A DNA stretch of 37,888 nt from Hyphomicrobiaceae bacterium (GTDB lineage: Bacteria; Pseudomonadota; Alphaproteobacteria; Rhizobiales; Hyphomicrobiaceae). This document shows positions 17,344-25,752 of the stretch, one piece after another. A program made the position numbers and the translations under genes. The stretch spans positions 1 through 37,888 of the forward strand of contig WBUN01000047.1 in assembly GCA_008933705.1 (NCBI GenBank). The letters run 5' to 3'. The notes under the pieces are model-generated. The model was not told the DNA's origin. It searched no databases and was given only the letters and a program-made list of their open reading frames with translations. Position 1 is the stretch's first letter. Each line of letters starts with the position of its first letter.

Positions 17344-18750
17344 ATGGCGCGTAGCAACGACTACATCGTGAAGGACATTGGCCTCGCCGACTGGGGGCGC
17401 AAGGAAATCTCCATCGCCGAAACCGAGATGCCGGGTCTGATGGCCACCCGCGAGGAGTACGGGGCCAGACAGCCCCTGAAAGGCGCCCGCATCGCCGGCT
17501 CCCTGCACATGACCATCCAGACCGCGGTTCTGATCGAGACCCTGAAGGCGCTGGGTGCCGACATTCGCTGGGTCTCGTGCAATATCTACTCCACCCAGGA
17601 CCATGCGGCCGCCGCCATCGCAGCGGCGGGCATCCCGGTGTTCGCGGTCAAAGGCGAGAGCCTCAAGGACTACTGGGACTACACGCGCAAGCTGTTCGAG
17701 TGGGGCGACGGGGGCATGCCGAACATGATCCTCGACGACGGCGGCGATGCCACCTTGTTCGTGCACCTCGGCGTGCGCGCCGAGGCCGGCGATGTGAAGT
17801 TCCTCGACAAGCCGGGCTCGGAGGAGGAGGAAATCCTGTTCGCTCTCCTCAAGCAGACGCTGAAGGACAAGCCCAAAGGCTGGTTCGGCGAGCTCGGCAA
17901 GGCCATCAAGGGCGTTTCCGAGGAGACCACCACCGGCGTGCATCGCCTCTATGAAATGCAGAAGAAGGGCACGCTGCTGTGGCCCGCCATCAACGTCAAC
18001 GACAGCGTCACCAAGTCGAAGTTCGACAATCTCTACGGCTGCCGTGAATCGCTCGTCGACGGCATTCGCCGCGGCACCGACGTGATGATGGCCGGCAAGG
18101 TCGCCATGGTCGCGGGCTATGGCGATGTCGGCAAAGGCTCGGCCGCCTCGCTGCGTCAGGCCGGCTGCCGCGTGCTCGTCTCGGAGGTCGATCCGATCTG
18201 CGCCCTGCAGGCGGCCATGGAAGGCTACGAGGTCACCACGATGGAGGACGCCGCACCGCGCGCCGACATCTTCGTCACGGCCACCGGCAACAAGGACGTC
18301 ATCACCATCGACCACATGCGGGCGATGAAGGATCGCGCCATCGTCTGCAACATCGGGCATTTCGACAACGAGATCCAGGTCGCGGCATTGCGCAACCTGA
18401 AGTGGACCAACATCAAGCCGCAGGTCGACGAGATCGCTTTCCCCGACGGCAAGCGCATGATCCTGCTGTCCGAGGGCCGGCTGGTGAATCTCGGCAACGC
18501 CATGGGCCATCCTTCGTTCGTCATGTCGGCCTCCTTCACCAACCAGACGCTGGCCCAGATCGAGCTGTTCACCAACCCCGGCAAGTACGAGAGGAAGGTC
18601 TATACGCTGCCCAAGCACCTTGATGAGAAGGTGGCGCGGCTGCATCTCGACAAGATCGGGGCCAAGCTCACCAAGCTGCGGCCGGACCAGGCGGAGTACA
18701 TCGGTGTGCCGGCGCAGGGGCCGTTCAAATCCGATCATTACCGGTATTGA
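17344..18750 (+). CDS. ahcY: Adenosylhomocysteinase (S-adenosylhomocysteine hydrolase)
   Basis: Splits S-adenosylhomocysteine into adenosine and homocysteine, removing the inhibitor produced by all SAM-dependent methylations. The 468 residues are standard. Visible motifs are [32 protein letters not shown], the NAD-binding [10 protein letters not shown] (~258-267), [10 protein letters not shown] and the C-terminal signature [12 protein letters not shown] is tightly bound and cycles during catalysis. The start at 17344 matches the family N-terminus ([20 protein letters not shown]); open frame upstream to 17266 has no similarity. In Rhizobiales ahcY commonly lies next to the PTS genes; here the TadG-like gene intervenes. 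A strong hairpin follows the stop. Confidence 0.97.
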   Translation: MARSNDYIVKDIGLADWGRKEISIAETEMPGLMATREEYGARQPLKGARIAGSLHMTIQTAVLIETLKALGADIRWVSCNIYSTQDHAAAAIAAAGIPVFAVKGESLKDYWDYTRKLFEWGDGGMPNMILDDGGDATLFVHLGVRAEAGDVKFLDKPGSEEEEILFALLKQTLKDKPKGWFGELGKAIKGVSEETTTGVHRLYEMQKKGTLLWPAINVNDSVTKSKFDNLYGCRESLVDGIRRGTDVMMAGKVAMVAGYGDVGKGSAASLRQAGCRVLVSEVDPICALQAAMEGYEVTTMEDAAPRADIFVTATGNKDVITIDHMRAMKDRAIVCNIGHFDNEIQVAALRNLKWTNIKPQVDEIAFPDGKRMILLSEGRLVNLGNAMGHPSFVMSASFTNQTLAQIELFTNPGKYERKVYTLPKHLDEKVARLHLDKIGAKLTKLRPDQAEYIGVPAQGPFKSDHYRY

Positions 18751-18757
18751 GTGCCGG

Positions 18758-18783
18758 GGCTGACGCCGCAAGCGGCGTCAGCC
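18758..18783. terminator. Bidirectional hairpin terminator after ahcY
   Basis: Perfect 12-bp inverted repeat (18758-18769 and 18772-18783) around two bases; in RNA this gives an 11-bp stem with a 4-base loop. It starts eight bases after the ahcY stop and includes the stop codon (18778-18780) of the convergent DUF3306-GNAT gene. No clear T-run flanks it, so it may act by stability or with Rho. Confidence 0.6.
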
Positions 18784-19716
18784 GATCCATTTCTCGAGGA
18801 ACAGGCTGAGCGGACCCGCCTCGTGCGGGCCGAATGGACCGCGCTCGGCGTAGCCGCATGCACGGAGGAAGCCGAGGGCCTCCGGCTGGCGTCGGCCCAG
18901 CGCGACCCGGACGACGCTGGCACCCGCCGCCTTCGCAGCCGCCTCGATCGACTGGACGATTTGCTGGCCGACGGCCTGCCGCCGGGCATCAGGGGCAACG
19001 AACACGTGTGAGATCTCAGCCTCGCCGTCGGTGCCCACGACGAGCGCTCCGCAGCCGACCGCCGCGCTGCCGCGCCGTGCCAGGAATATTTGCGCCGCGG
19101 GATCGGGGCCCCGCTGCCTGGCGCCGGGATAGATGTGCGAGAGGTATGCCTCGAGCTGACGTAGCAGGGCATCTGCCTCATGTTGATCCGCCGCTCGCAG
19201 CGGCAGGATGGCGAGCGCCATTGCAGCAGTCTCGGGTCGCTCGCCCCCGCCGGCCGTCTCCGGGTTGCCAGGCTTTTCCCCTGCGGCCACCTCCCCGTCG
19301 GTCATGAAACCGCGGCCGATTCGGTAGGCTGTTTGGAGTGTGCCCCCCGGCACGGCGACGGCCTGGTCGGTGAAGTCGCCGGCATATTCCTGGAAGGGCT
19401 CGATAGCCGTGAAGATCGGGTCGGAGGACCACAGCTTGCGCAGGGCCTTGTACTTGATGGAATCCGGCACTCCGGGCTCGAGGAAGCGCTTGTAGTCCGA
19501 CTGCATGTCGAGCGCGTCGAAATCGACGTCGGCAAAGTCGGCCTCCGTCAGGACGCGCTTCTCGGAGGCCGCTGCACCGTCCCGCAACGCTTCCGCGTCG
19601 TCCTTCACCGTTGGCGGTGCTTCGGCGGCTGCGGGTTCGGAGCCCCCGGGCGACTCCGTGGCCTCGATCTTGCGGCGCGACCAGCGCTTCAGGAATGTCT
19701 CGTCGTTGCTATTCAT
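18778..19716 (-). CDS. DUF3306 domain protein fused to a GNAT acetyltransferase
   Basis: 312 residues in two parts. Residues ~1-145 match DUF3306 (FLKRWSRRKIE at the start, then ADFADVDFDALDMQSDYKRFLEPGV and ALRKLWSSDP). Residues ~165-312 have the GNAT fold: ALAILPLRAADQHEADALL opens it, ISHVFVAPDARRQAVGQQIV is the acetyl-CoA site (an Ala replaces one glycine of the RxxGxG motif), and ALGFLRACGYAERGPF ends it. DUF3306 is normally a stand-alone protein encoded beside DUF3305 and a ferredoxin, often near formate dehydrogenase genes. The fusion is therefore unusual. The ATG at 19716 overlaps the DUF3305 gene by eight bases, supporting coupled translation. Role: presumed accessory or maturation factor, not proven. 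Confidence 0.82.
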   Translation of the reverse strand: MNSNDETFLKRWSRRKIEATESPGGSEPAAAEAPPTVKDDAEALRDGAAASEKRVLTEADFADVDFDALDMQSDYKRFLEPGVPDSIKYKALRKLWSSDPIFTAIEPFQEYAGDFTDQAVAVPGGTLQTAYRIGRGFMTDGEVAAGEKPGNPETAGGGERPETAAMALAILPLRAADQHEADALLRQLEAYLSHIYPGARQRGPDPAAQIFLARRGSAAVGCGALVVGTDGEAEISHVFVAPDARRQAVGQQIVQSIEAAAKAAGASVVRVALGRRQPEALGFLRACGYAERGPFGPHEAGPLSLFLEKWIG

Positions 19717-20266
19717 CCTGGCGGCTTTTCGTTTCTGTCCGGCGCATGCGTTGACGCAGCACGTCAAGCGGCTCCTGCCCGAACTGGTGCTCCTCGGCCT
19801 TGTGATGCTTCTGCCGCTGCCGCTTGACGAACACCTCTTCGACGTGGTGCTCGGCCACGAACTCGGCCATCAGCTCGACCACCGCCTCCGGCATGGCCAC
19901 CGCGCCGACCGTCTCTCCGTCGCCGTGCCCGTAAGCCTCGGCCTCGTGCGGCGATGCCGTCACCAGCGCGACCTCGATGGGCGGCTCCGCCCCTTCCCCT
20001 TTTTCGCGCAGCACAACGTAGACGGAAGGGCCCCCGTCGATCAGATTGGCCCGGTAGCCTGCCGTCTCCTTCGGGTGCAGCTCCAGGGGCAGCGTTGCGG
20101 CATGGTAGTGGACGAACGCCGGGTCGCGCCTCAGCTCCCGCCATGGCGGAGCCTGAGGCGCATTGAGGAAGACAGCCACCGGCCGCCACAGATATTCCTG
20201 CCAGGGGTGATCGATCTTCTCACGGGCGATGACCACGCCCAGCGGGATCGACAGCACGCGGTCCAT
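19709..20266 (-). CDS. DUF3305 domain-containing protein
   Basis: A 185-residue soluble protein matching DUF3305: it begins with SIPLGVVIAREKIDHPWQEYLWRP-type sequence and continues with HYHAATLPLELHPKETAGYR and PSVYVVLR. Family members have no settled biochemical function, but they are encoded beside DUF3306 proteins and ferredoxin-like proteins in many alpha- and betaproteobacteria, commonly close to molybdenum-dependent formate dehydrogenases. The C-terminal ~40 residues are strongly basic and Gln/His-rich. The start at 20266 has AGAGG upstream; the open frame to 20374 is ignored as it lacks similarity. It is divergent from the iron-sulfur protein gene at 20404, sharing a 137-base promoter region, and overlaps the next gene by eight bases. 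Confidence 0.82.
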   Translation of the reverse strand: MDRVLSIPLGVVIAREKIDHPWQEYLWRPVAVFLNAPQAPPWRELRRDPAFVHYHAATLPLELHPKETAGYRANLIDGGPSVYVVLREKGEGAEPPIEVALVTASPHEAEAYGHGDGETVGAVAMPEAVVELMAEFVAEHHVEEVFVKRQRQKHHKAEEHQFGQEPLDVLRQRMRRTETKSRQDE

Positions 20267-20403
20267 CAGCGGCAGCCTCTTGCACCAGAGCCAAAGCGGC
20301 GAAAACCCATTATATAATCTTTGCGAGACGATACACGTGCCTCTAAAAACATGAGAATCGCGCCCGGTGCCCATCGTGCACCGTGTCCCCGCACGGAGAC
20401 GCC

Positions 20404-22458
20404 ATGACAGCCCCAGCCCAGAGCCAACGGCTGCTCGTCTGCAATTGCCAGCGTACCATGGAGATCGATGGCAGGCGGCTGGCCGAGGCGCTGTCGCGCG
20501 ATGAGCCTTTGCAGGTGCACTCCGAGCTGTGCCGCAGTCAGGTTGCCGCCTTCGAGCAGGCCCTGGCGTCGGGCAGCCCCCTGCACGTGGCCTGCACGCA
20601 GGAAGCCCCCTTGTTCCGCGAAGTCGCCGAGGAGAAGGGCGAAGCCGGGCTGCTCACCTTCACCAACATCCGCGAACGTGCCGGCTGGTGCAGCGACAAG
20701 GCCGCGGCCTTGCCGAAGATGGCGGCGCTGCTGGCCGAGGCGGCGCAGGTAGCCAAGCCTACCGGTGTCGCCACCTTGACATCGCAGGGCATGTGCCTCG
20801 TCTACGGCGCCGGTCAGGCTGCGCTTGATGCCGCCGTCGAGCTTTCCAGCCGTCTCAGCGTCACGCTGATGCTGAGCGACGCTACCGATGCGCTGCCGCC
20901 CGCCGTCGCCTCGGTGCCGACCTACAAGGGCCGCATCCGCAAGGCTTCCGGCCACCTCGGTGCCTTCCAGATCGAGGTCGACGGCTACGCGCCGATGCTG
21001 CCCTCGTCGAAGGCAAAGCTCGACTTCGTGATGCCGCGCAACGGCGCGCGCTCGACGTGCGACATCATCTTCGACATGTCCGGCGGACAGCCCCTGTTCG
21101 CCGACGGCCGGCGGCGCGATGGCTACATCCGGGTCGACCCTGATCACCCCGCGTCCGTCGCTCGTGCGATGCTGCAGGCGACGGATCTCGTCGGCGAGTT
21201 CGAGAAGCCGCTCTACGTCAGCTACGACGCCGGCATCTGCGCGCACGCGCGCAGCCAGAAGGTCGGCTGCACCAAGTGCCTGGACAATTGTCCCACCGGA
21301 GCCATCTCGCCGGCCGGCGACCATGTCGCCATCGATGCAGCGATCTGCGGCGGCTGCGGCAACTGCAGTGCAGTCTGCCCGACCGGCGCGGTCAGCTACG
21401 CCTTCCCACGGCGGAGCGATCTCGTTGCAAGGCTTGGCGTGCTGCTCAAGACGTACAATGCCGCCGGGGGTGCGCGCCCGATTGTGCTGTTCCACGACGA
21501 GAAGCACGGCGCGCCGCTCGTTTCGGTCATGGCCCGCCTTGGCAAGGGCCTGCCGGCCAACGTGCTGCCGGTCTCGCTGTTCTCCGTGCTGCAGCTCGGC
21601 CATGATGCGCTGGCGTCGGCCCTGGCCTTCGGCGCGGAGCAGATCGTCATCCTTACACCGCCTGAGCATCCCGAAGAGCTTGCGGCGCTGGAGGCCCAGG
21701 CGGCGTTGACGGCAGCGCTCCTCGACGGACTTGGCTACGCCGGCCCGCGCGTACGGCTCATCGACGAGCGCGATCCCGAGACCGTCGAGACCCTCCTGCA
21801 CACCCTGCCGTCCCTCCCGCCGCTCGATCAGCAGATGTTCACCGTGCTCGGAACCAAGCGCGACATCGCACGCACGGCGCTGGGCAAGCTCAAGCAGAAG
21901 GCTCCCGCGCCCGCAGAGCTGATCGCGCTGCCCGCCGGCGCGCCCTACGGACGCATCTCGGTCAACGTTGCAGGCTGCACGCTGTGCCTCTCGTGCGTCG
22001 GCGCCTGTCCGGCCAATGCGCTTTCCGACCATCCCGAACGGCCGCAGGTCGCCTTCACCGAGGCCGCGTGCGTGCAATGCGGGATCTGTGTTGCCACTTG
22101 CCCGGAGAAGGTCATCACGCTGGAGCCGCGCTACAATTTCTCGCCCGCCGCCATGACGCCTGACGTCATCAAGGCGGAGGAGCCATTCCACTGCGTCAGT
22201 TGCGGCAAGCCGTTCGGCACCAGGGCGACGGTCGAGCGCGTGCTCGACCGCTTGAAGGGCAAGCACGCGATGTTCCAGAACGAGGCGCAGGCCCGCCTCA
22301 TCCAGATGTGCGATACCTGCCGCATCACGGCAGTCTCGGAGTCCGGCAACGACCCATTCAAGGGTGCGGCCCGGCCGCGCGTGCGCACGACCGACGATTA
22401 TCTGGCCGAGGCGCAAGCGAGCAAGGACCGCAAGACGCCCGAAGATTATCTCAACTAG
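20404..22458 (+). CDS. Multi-cluster 4Fe-4S protein with HdrA-like and MvhD-like parts
   Basis: 684 residues, presumably cytoplasmic. The N-terminal ~100 residues resemble the HdrA N-terminus (CNC at 13-15, Cys43, HVACTQEAPLFRE with Cys64, TNIRERAGWC with Cys96). A degenerate Rossmann-like glycine motif YGAGQAALDAAVEL follows at ~134-147. Two [4Fe-4S] motifs begin at Cys289 (CTKCLDNCPTG) and Cys315 (CGGCGNCSAVCPTG). A middle domain (~350-510) recalls the MvhD/HdrA C-terminal fold but lacks its cysteines. Two further cluster motifs begin at Cys525 and Cys556, and two CxxC pairs at 597-600 and 636-639 could bind zinc. Such proteins accompany DUF3305/DUF3306 near formate dehydrogenase genes and are annotated only as ferredoxins. 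GGAG upstream supports the ATG at 20404; a GTG at 20383 is the alternative. Confidence 0.85.
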   Translation: MTAPAQSQRLLVCNCQRTMEIDGRRLAEALSRDEPLQVHSELCRSQVAAFEQALASGSPLHVACTQEAPLFREVAEEKGEAGLLTFTNIRERAGWCSDKAAALPKMAALLAEAAQVAKPTGVATLTSQGMCLVYGAGQAALDAAVELSSRLSVTLMLSDATDALPPAVASVPTYKGRIRKASGHLGAFQIEVDGYAPMLPSSKAKLDFVMPRNGARSTCDIIFDMSGGQPLFADGRRRDGYIRVDPDHPASVARAMLQATDLVGEFEKPLYVSYDAGICAHARSQKVGCTKCLDNCPTGAISPAGDHVAIDAAICGGCGNCSAVCPTGAVSYAFPRRSDLVARLGVLLKTYNAAGGARPIVLFHDEKHGAPLVSVMARLGKGLPANVLPVSLFSVLQLGHDALASALAFGAEQIVILTPPEHPEELAALEAQAALTAALLDGLGYAGPRVRLIDERDPETVETLLHTLPSLPPLDQQMFTVLGTKRDIARTALGKLKQKAPAPAELIALPAGAPYGRISVNVAGCTLCLSCVGACPANALSDHPERPQVAFTEAACVQCGICVATCPEKVITLEPRYNFSPAAMTPDVIKAEEPFHCVSCGKPFGTRATVERVLDRLKGKHAMFQNEAQARLIQMCDTCRITAVSESGNDPFKGAARPRVRTTDDYLAEAQASKDRKTPEDYLN

Positions 22459-22474
22459 ACCGCGTTGAGGCACG

Positions 22475-23272
22475 ATGCAGGACAGGAAATTCGACACTCT
22501 GAAACTCGAGATCGGCCAGGACCGGGTGGGCGTCGTCACGCTCAATCGCCCTGAGGCGCTCAATGCGATGAACACCCGCATGATGGAGGAGCTGCGCGAC
22601 TGCTTCGCCGGCTTCTACGTCGATCCGGAGACGGCGGCTTGCATGGTGCTCACCGGCGAGGGCACGCGCGGCTTCTGCACGGGCGCCGACCTCAAGGAGC
22701 GCAAAGGCATGACGGACGCGCAGTGGCGCCGCCAGCACGCCATCATCGAGCAGGCGTTCAAGGCCATCATGGAGTGCCCCGTGCCGATCATCGCGGCCGT
22801 GAACGGCGCGGCCTACGCCGGCGGCATGGAGCTGGTGCTCGCCTCCGACTTTGCCTACGCAGCGCAGTCCGCGCGCTTCGCGCTCACCGAGGTCACACTC
22901 GGTATCATGCCCGGCGCCGCCGGCACGCAGAATTTGCCGCGCGCCGTCGGCGTGCGCCGCGCCAAGGAGATCGTGCTGACGGGGGCACCCTTCACGGCCG
23001 AGCAGGCACTCGCGTGGGGCGTTGTCAACAAGGTTTGCCCCGACGATCAGCTCATGGAAGAGGTGCTTGCCGTGGCTGGACGCATCGCCGCCAACGCGCC
23101 GGTGTCGGTGCGGCAGGCCAAGAAGGCCATCGACAAGGGGGCCGAGCTCGACCGCATGTCGGGCTATGCCTTCGAGCTGGAGACCTATTACCGCACGGTG
23201 GTGACCGAGGACAGGCAGGAAGGCATCAACGCCTTCAACGAGAAGCGCAAGCCGCGCTACACCGGCAGGTGA
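22475..23272 (+). CDS. Enoyl-CoA hydratase/isomerase family protein
   Basis: 265-residue crotonase-fold protein. CoA-binding and oxyanion-hole elements are TLNRPEALNAMN (22-33), RGFCTGADLKE (65-75) and AAVNGAAYAGGMEL. The two acidic residues used by true hydratases are both present: Glu119 (GGMEL) and Glu139 (LTEVTLGIMPGAAGTQ), 20 residues apart as in the rat enzyme's Glu144/Glu164. Hydration of 2-enoyl-CoA in fatty-acid or amino-acid degradation is therefore likely. It starts 16 bases after the iron-sulfur protein gene and may be co-transcribed with it. No other beta-oxidation gene is near, so the physiological substrate is open. Confidence 0.93.
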   Translation: MQDRKFDTLKLEIGQDRVGVVTLNRPEALNAMNTRMMEELRDCFAGFYVDPETAACMVLTGEGTRGFCTGADLKERKGMTDAQWRRQHAIIEQAFKAIMECPVPIIAAVNGAAYAGGMELVLASDFAYAAQSARFALTEVTLGIMPGAAGTQNLPRAVGVRRAKEIVLTGAPFTAEQALAWGVVNKVCPDDQLMEEVLAVAGRIAANAPVSVRQAKKAIDKGAELDRMSGYAFELETYYRTVVTEDRQEGINAFNEKRKPRYTGR

Positions 23273-23297
23273 GCGCGCGAAGGTCTTTCCGCTTCTC

Positions 23298-23912
23298 TTA
23301 AGCCTTGGGCGGCCGCGTTTCCTCAAAAGCCGGCACAGCCTTGGAGAACGCATCGAGCCAACCGATCAGCTTGGGATGGTTCGTGCGCCATCTGCCTTCG
23401 TGGCGGAAGTCGAGATAGCCGAGCGCACAGGCCGTTGTGATATGGCCGTAGTCGGGAGCATCTGCCCATGTCGGCGGGCTCTGCTCGAGGATGTCGAGGG
23501 CCCGGTCGATCTTGGAGCGCTGGCGCACCATCCACGGCTCATGCCACTTCTCCTCCGGGCGAAAGCGCTTTTCGTAAACCAGCAGCAGCGCCGCATCGAG
23601 AATACCATCGGCAAGGGCACCGAGAGTAAGCGTCTTCCAGCGATCGGGGCCAGTGGCCGGAAACAGCACGGGCCTCGGCGCCAGGCTGTCCAGGTACTCG
23701 CAGATGACGTGACTGTCGTAGAACTGCGCGCCGCCGTCAACGATCAGGGCCGGGATCTTGCCAAGCGGATTGGCCTTGTTGATCTCCGGATTGGTGGGAA
23801 GGCTGGTGTCGACGGTAATCACCTCGATCTGGCTCTTCACCCCTTTCATGGCCGCAGCGATCTTCACCTTGCGGCCGTAGGGCGAGGCCGGGTGCGAGAG
23901 CAGCTTCATCAT
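23298..23912 (-). CDS. Glutathione S-transferase family protein
   Basis: A 204-residue protein with an N-terminal thioredoxin-like domain (MKLLSHPASPYGRKVKIAA; the glutathione-contacting NPLGKIPALIVDGG with the cis-Pro; then FYDSHVICEYLD) and a helical C-terminal domain. The family conjugates glutathione to electrophiles or reduces thiol adducts; the substrate of this member is unknown. Two adjacent ATGs occur (23912 and 23909). The first is nearer to the AAAGG ribosome-binding site. The open frame further upstream to 24065 shows no similarity. It converges on the enoyl-CoA hydratase gene with 25 bases between stops. Confidence 0.92.
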   Translation of the reverse strand: MMKLLSHPASPYGRKVKIAAAMKGVKSQIEVITVDTSLPTNPEINKANPLGKIPALIVDGGAQFYDSHVICEYLDSLAPRPVLFPATGPDRWKTLTLGALADGILDAALLLVYEKRFRPEEKWHEPWMVRQRSKIDRALDILEQSPPTWADAPDYGHITTACALGYLDFRHEGRWRTNHPKLIGWLDAFSKAVPAFEETRPPKA

Positions 23913-24531
23913 TGCGGCGAGCCTTTCGGAAGGAATTGTTGGCGGGCGTGCGTTTCGGATCGTGCCGATAGCATTGCGCATGCGCAATAGCAATTTGCTG
24001 GCGATCGCGTCGGCCTCGGCCTTGCCGGATAAAGGGGAGCCAACCCGCGCGGGCAGCGACCACATGGCCCTCGGTCGCCGCCGCAGCTACCCCGCTGAGC
24101 CGCAGCGGGTTGGCTCACCTATCTCACAACCTAGTCCGCGATCGCTCCGCCTCACAACACTGAATCCCGTTTGCGTCTGCACGCTGGGGATACCGTGCGT
24201 AACGAAGCATCGAGGACTTGATTTTTTTCGAGCCCGGAATCTCGTGCCAAGGCTCCAAATCATGAAGAAAACGAAGCAACGAAGGCGAGCCCCCGGATGT
24301 CGATCCTCCTTCCGGGCCCCGCTGGAACTCGCCCCGGCCCCTGCCGATGGATCGGCGCCGAACCCCCTCCAGGCTCGGCCTCGGCAAGAGCGGCGACAGC
24401 ATCGCTCGAACCGTGGCGACTTTCGGGCACTTTGGTGGCGCGCACATTGATCATATCAACGTGTGTCTCATGAGCCGCGTTCACGTAACAGGCCGGGAGC
24501 ACAGCACGCGTGCTGGGCAGTGACCCGCGCT
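23913..24531. other. 619-base intergenic region without a recognised gene
   Basis: Lies between two minus-strand genes. It contains a 12-bp inverted repeat (24037-24116), a 14-bp palindrome CAGCACGCGTGCTG (24503-24516) and a short T-run (24222-24228). Short open frames exist on both strands (for example a 62-codon, very basic frame from the ATG at 24261, plus strand), but none has recognisable features or a convincing ribosome-binding site. I call no gene here. Confidence 0.55.
24037..24116. repeat. 12-bp inverted repeat with a competing nested hairpin
   Basis: GAGCCAACCCGC (24037-24048) is repeated as its exact reverse complement at 24105-24116. Inside, CCCGCT (24091-24096) can instead pair with AGCGGG (24104-24109), which overlaps the right arm. 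The two pairings exclude each other. This is seen directly; whether RNA is made from the region is unknown. Confidence 0.5.
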
Positions 24532-25752
24532 TCAGCCCGCAACGACCGGTCTGAGAGAATCCACCAGCAGCCGCAGTTGCGCGTCGCTGTCCTTGATCGC
24601 AAGCTGAACGGCAAACCAATCCTGCAGCAGCTGACACACCTTCTCAGGGCTTGCGCGAGCGAGCGCACGGTCGTCTGAGAAGAGCTGCAGGTCGGCCTGC
24701 GTCCAGCCCTTCTTGGTCAAGCTTGCGGCCAGCATCTCGTAGTCGGTCTTGCGCGGCTGAGGATATACGCGCGGTGTCTTGCGCCCCTCGGCGATGGCGA
24801 GAAAGACCGTGGTCAACTGCGCCTGCAGATGCTCGGTGTGGTCCGATCCCTGCAGCAGCTTGACGACGACCGGACTGGCTTCGCCCTGCGAAATGAAGCC
24901 GTAGCACGCCTCCGTCGAGTGCTGCTTGAGCTGCACCAGATTGGTATGGAACATCTGGGCGAGGTTCTTCAGCCGCGGCAGAGCCGCTGACAGCGCGTTG
25001 TCGAGCTGCTGGCGCCGCAGCTTGACCAGCTCGCGTGCCAGATGTTGACCGACCTCCGCTTCGCTCTTCTTTGCGGCAGCAAGCGCAGCCGCTTCCTTCA
25101 GGCGCTCCGCATACCAATCGGGAAACTCGCGCTTGATGACGCGCCACAGCGCCGTCACTTGCATCTTCGCATCTATGTCCGTCGCAGACCCAGTGAGGCC
25201 GGCGAGCGGAGGAACCTGCAGACTCTTGCGATCCATGCCGTCGTAGAGGCCGCCGGAGGTCAGCGAGGTCACGAAATTCACGAGCCGGTCGCGTTGGGGA
25301 TAGGCGAGCCAGCCGGCCGCGCCAAGGGCAGCGAGCAGCAGCACCGCCAGGATCACGCGCGCCCGGCCCTTGCCGCGAGGCGCGCCCTGTCGCAGGCCGT
25401 GCTCGGACACCTCGGCGCCGACACGATGAGCCCCCGCATCGGTGCGAGGCTGCTCGCGGCCCGCGCGGACGGCGCGTTCGCTGCCGGCCCGCGCCGACCT
25501 TCGAGCCGCGGTTTCCTGAGCCGGGCCCGGGCTCGTGAACAGGGGACCGGTGGCAGGCCGTGGTGCTGTCGCAGGCGCCGGAAACACCACCATCGCCGGG
25601 CGCCAGTCCGGAAAGCCCTCCCGCCACAACAGATCCGTCGGCTGCAGATGCCCAAGCTCGATGAACTTGGTCAGCTCTGCATCCGTCAGCGGGCCGTACT
25701 GCTGGCCCTCGCGAGCAAGATACCACTGCGTTTCTGTTGCCGGCGCTGGCAT
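24532..25752 (-). CDS. GYF_2 (DUF4339) domain membrane protein
   Basis: 406 residues. Residues ~9-58 form a GYF_2/DUF4339 domain (WYLAREGQQYGPLTDAELTKF, then LLWREGFPDWRPA), a small fold that binds proline-rich peptides in some proteins. A Pro/Ala/Arg-rich linker (60-130) leads to one membrane segment (~131-151). The C-terminal ~250 residues are soluble, mostly helical with charged Lys/Ala/Glu stretches, and I do not recognise them. No signal peptide precedes, so the GYF part probably faces the cytoplasm and the C-terminal part the periplasm. It diverges from ndk; the 280 bases between must hold both promoters. Function unknown. Confidence 0.8.
   Translation of the reverse strand: MPAPATETQWYLAREGQQYGPLTDAELTKFIELGHLQPTDLLWREGFPDWRPAMVVFPAPATAPRPATGPLFTSPGPAQETAARRSARAGSERAVRAGREQPRTDAGAHRVGAEVSEHGLRQGAPRGKGRARVILAVLLLAALGAAGWLAYPQRDRLVNFVTSLTSGGLYDGMDRKSLQVPPLAGLTGSATDIDAKMQVTALWRVIKREFPDWYAERLKEAAALAAAKKSEAEVGQHLARELVKLRRQQLDNALSAALPRLKNLAQMFHTNLVQLKQHSTEACYGFISQGEASPVVVKLLQGSDHTEHLQAQLTTVFLAIAEGRKTPRVYPQPRKTDYEMLAASLTKKGWTQADLQLFSDDRALARASPEKVCQLLQDWFAVQLAIKDSDAQLRLLVDSLRPVVAG

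Noticed and set aside
20266-22581. 771-codon open frame on the minus strand
   Set aside because: It is antisense to the iron-sulfur protein, whose cluster motifs are unmistakable. Long antisense frames are expected in GC-rich DNA, and the translation has no family motif.
24441-24465. Imperfect dyad TTGAT-CAT-ATCAA as an operator
   Set aside because: Only five base pairs per half, with no gene start placed suitably beside it.
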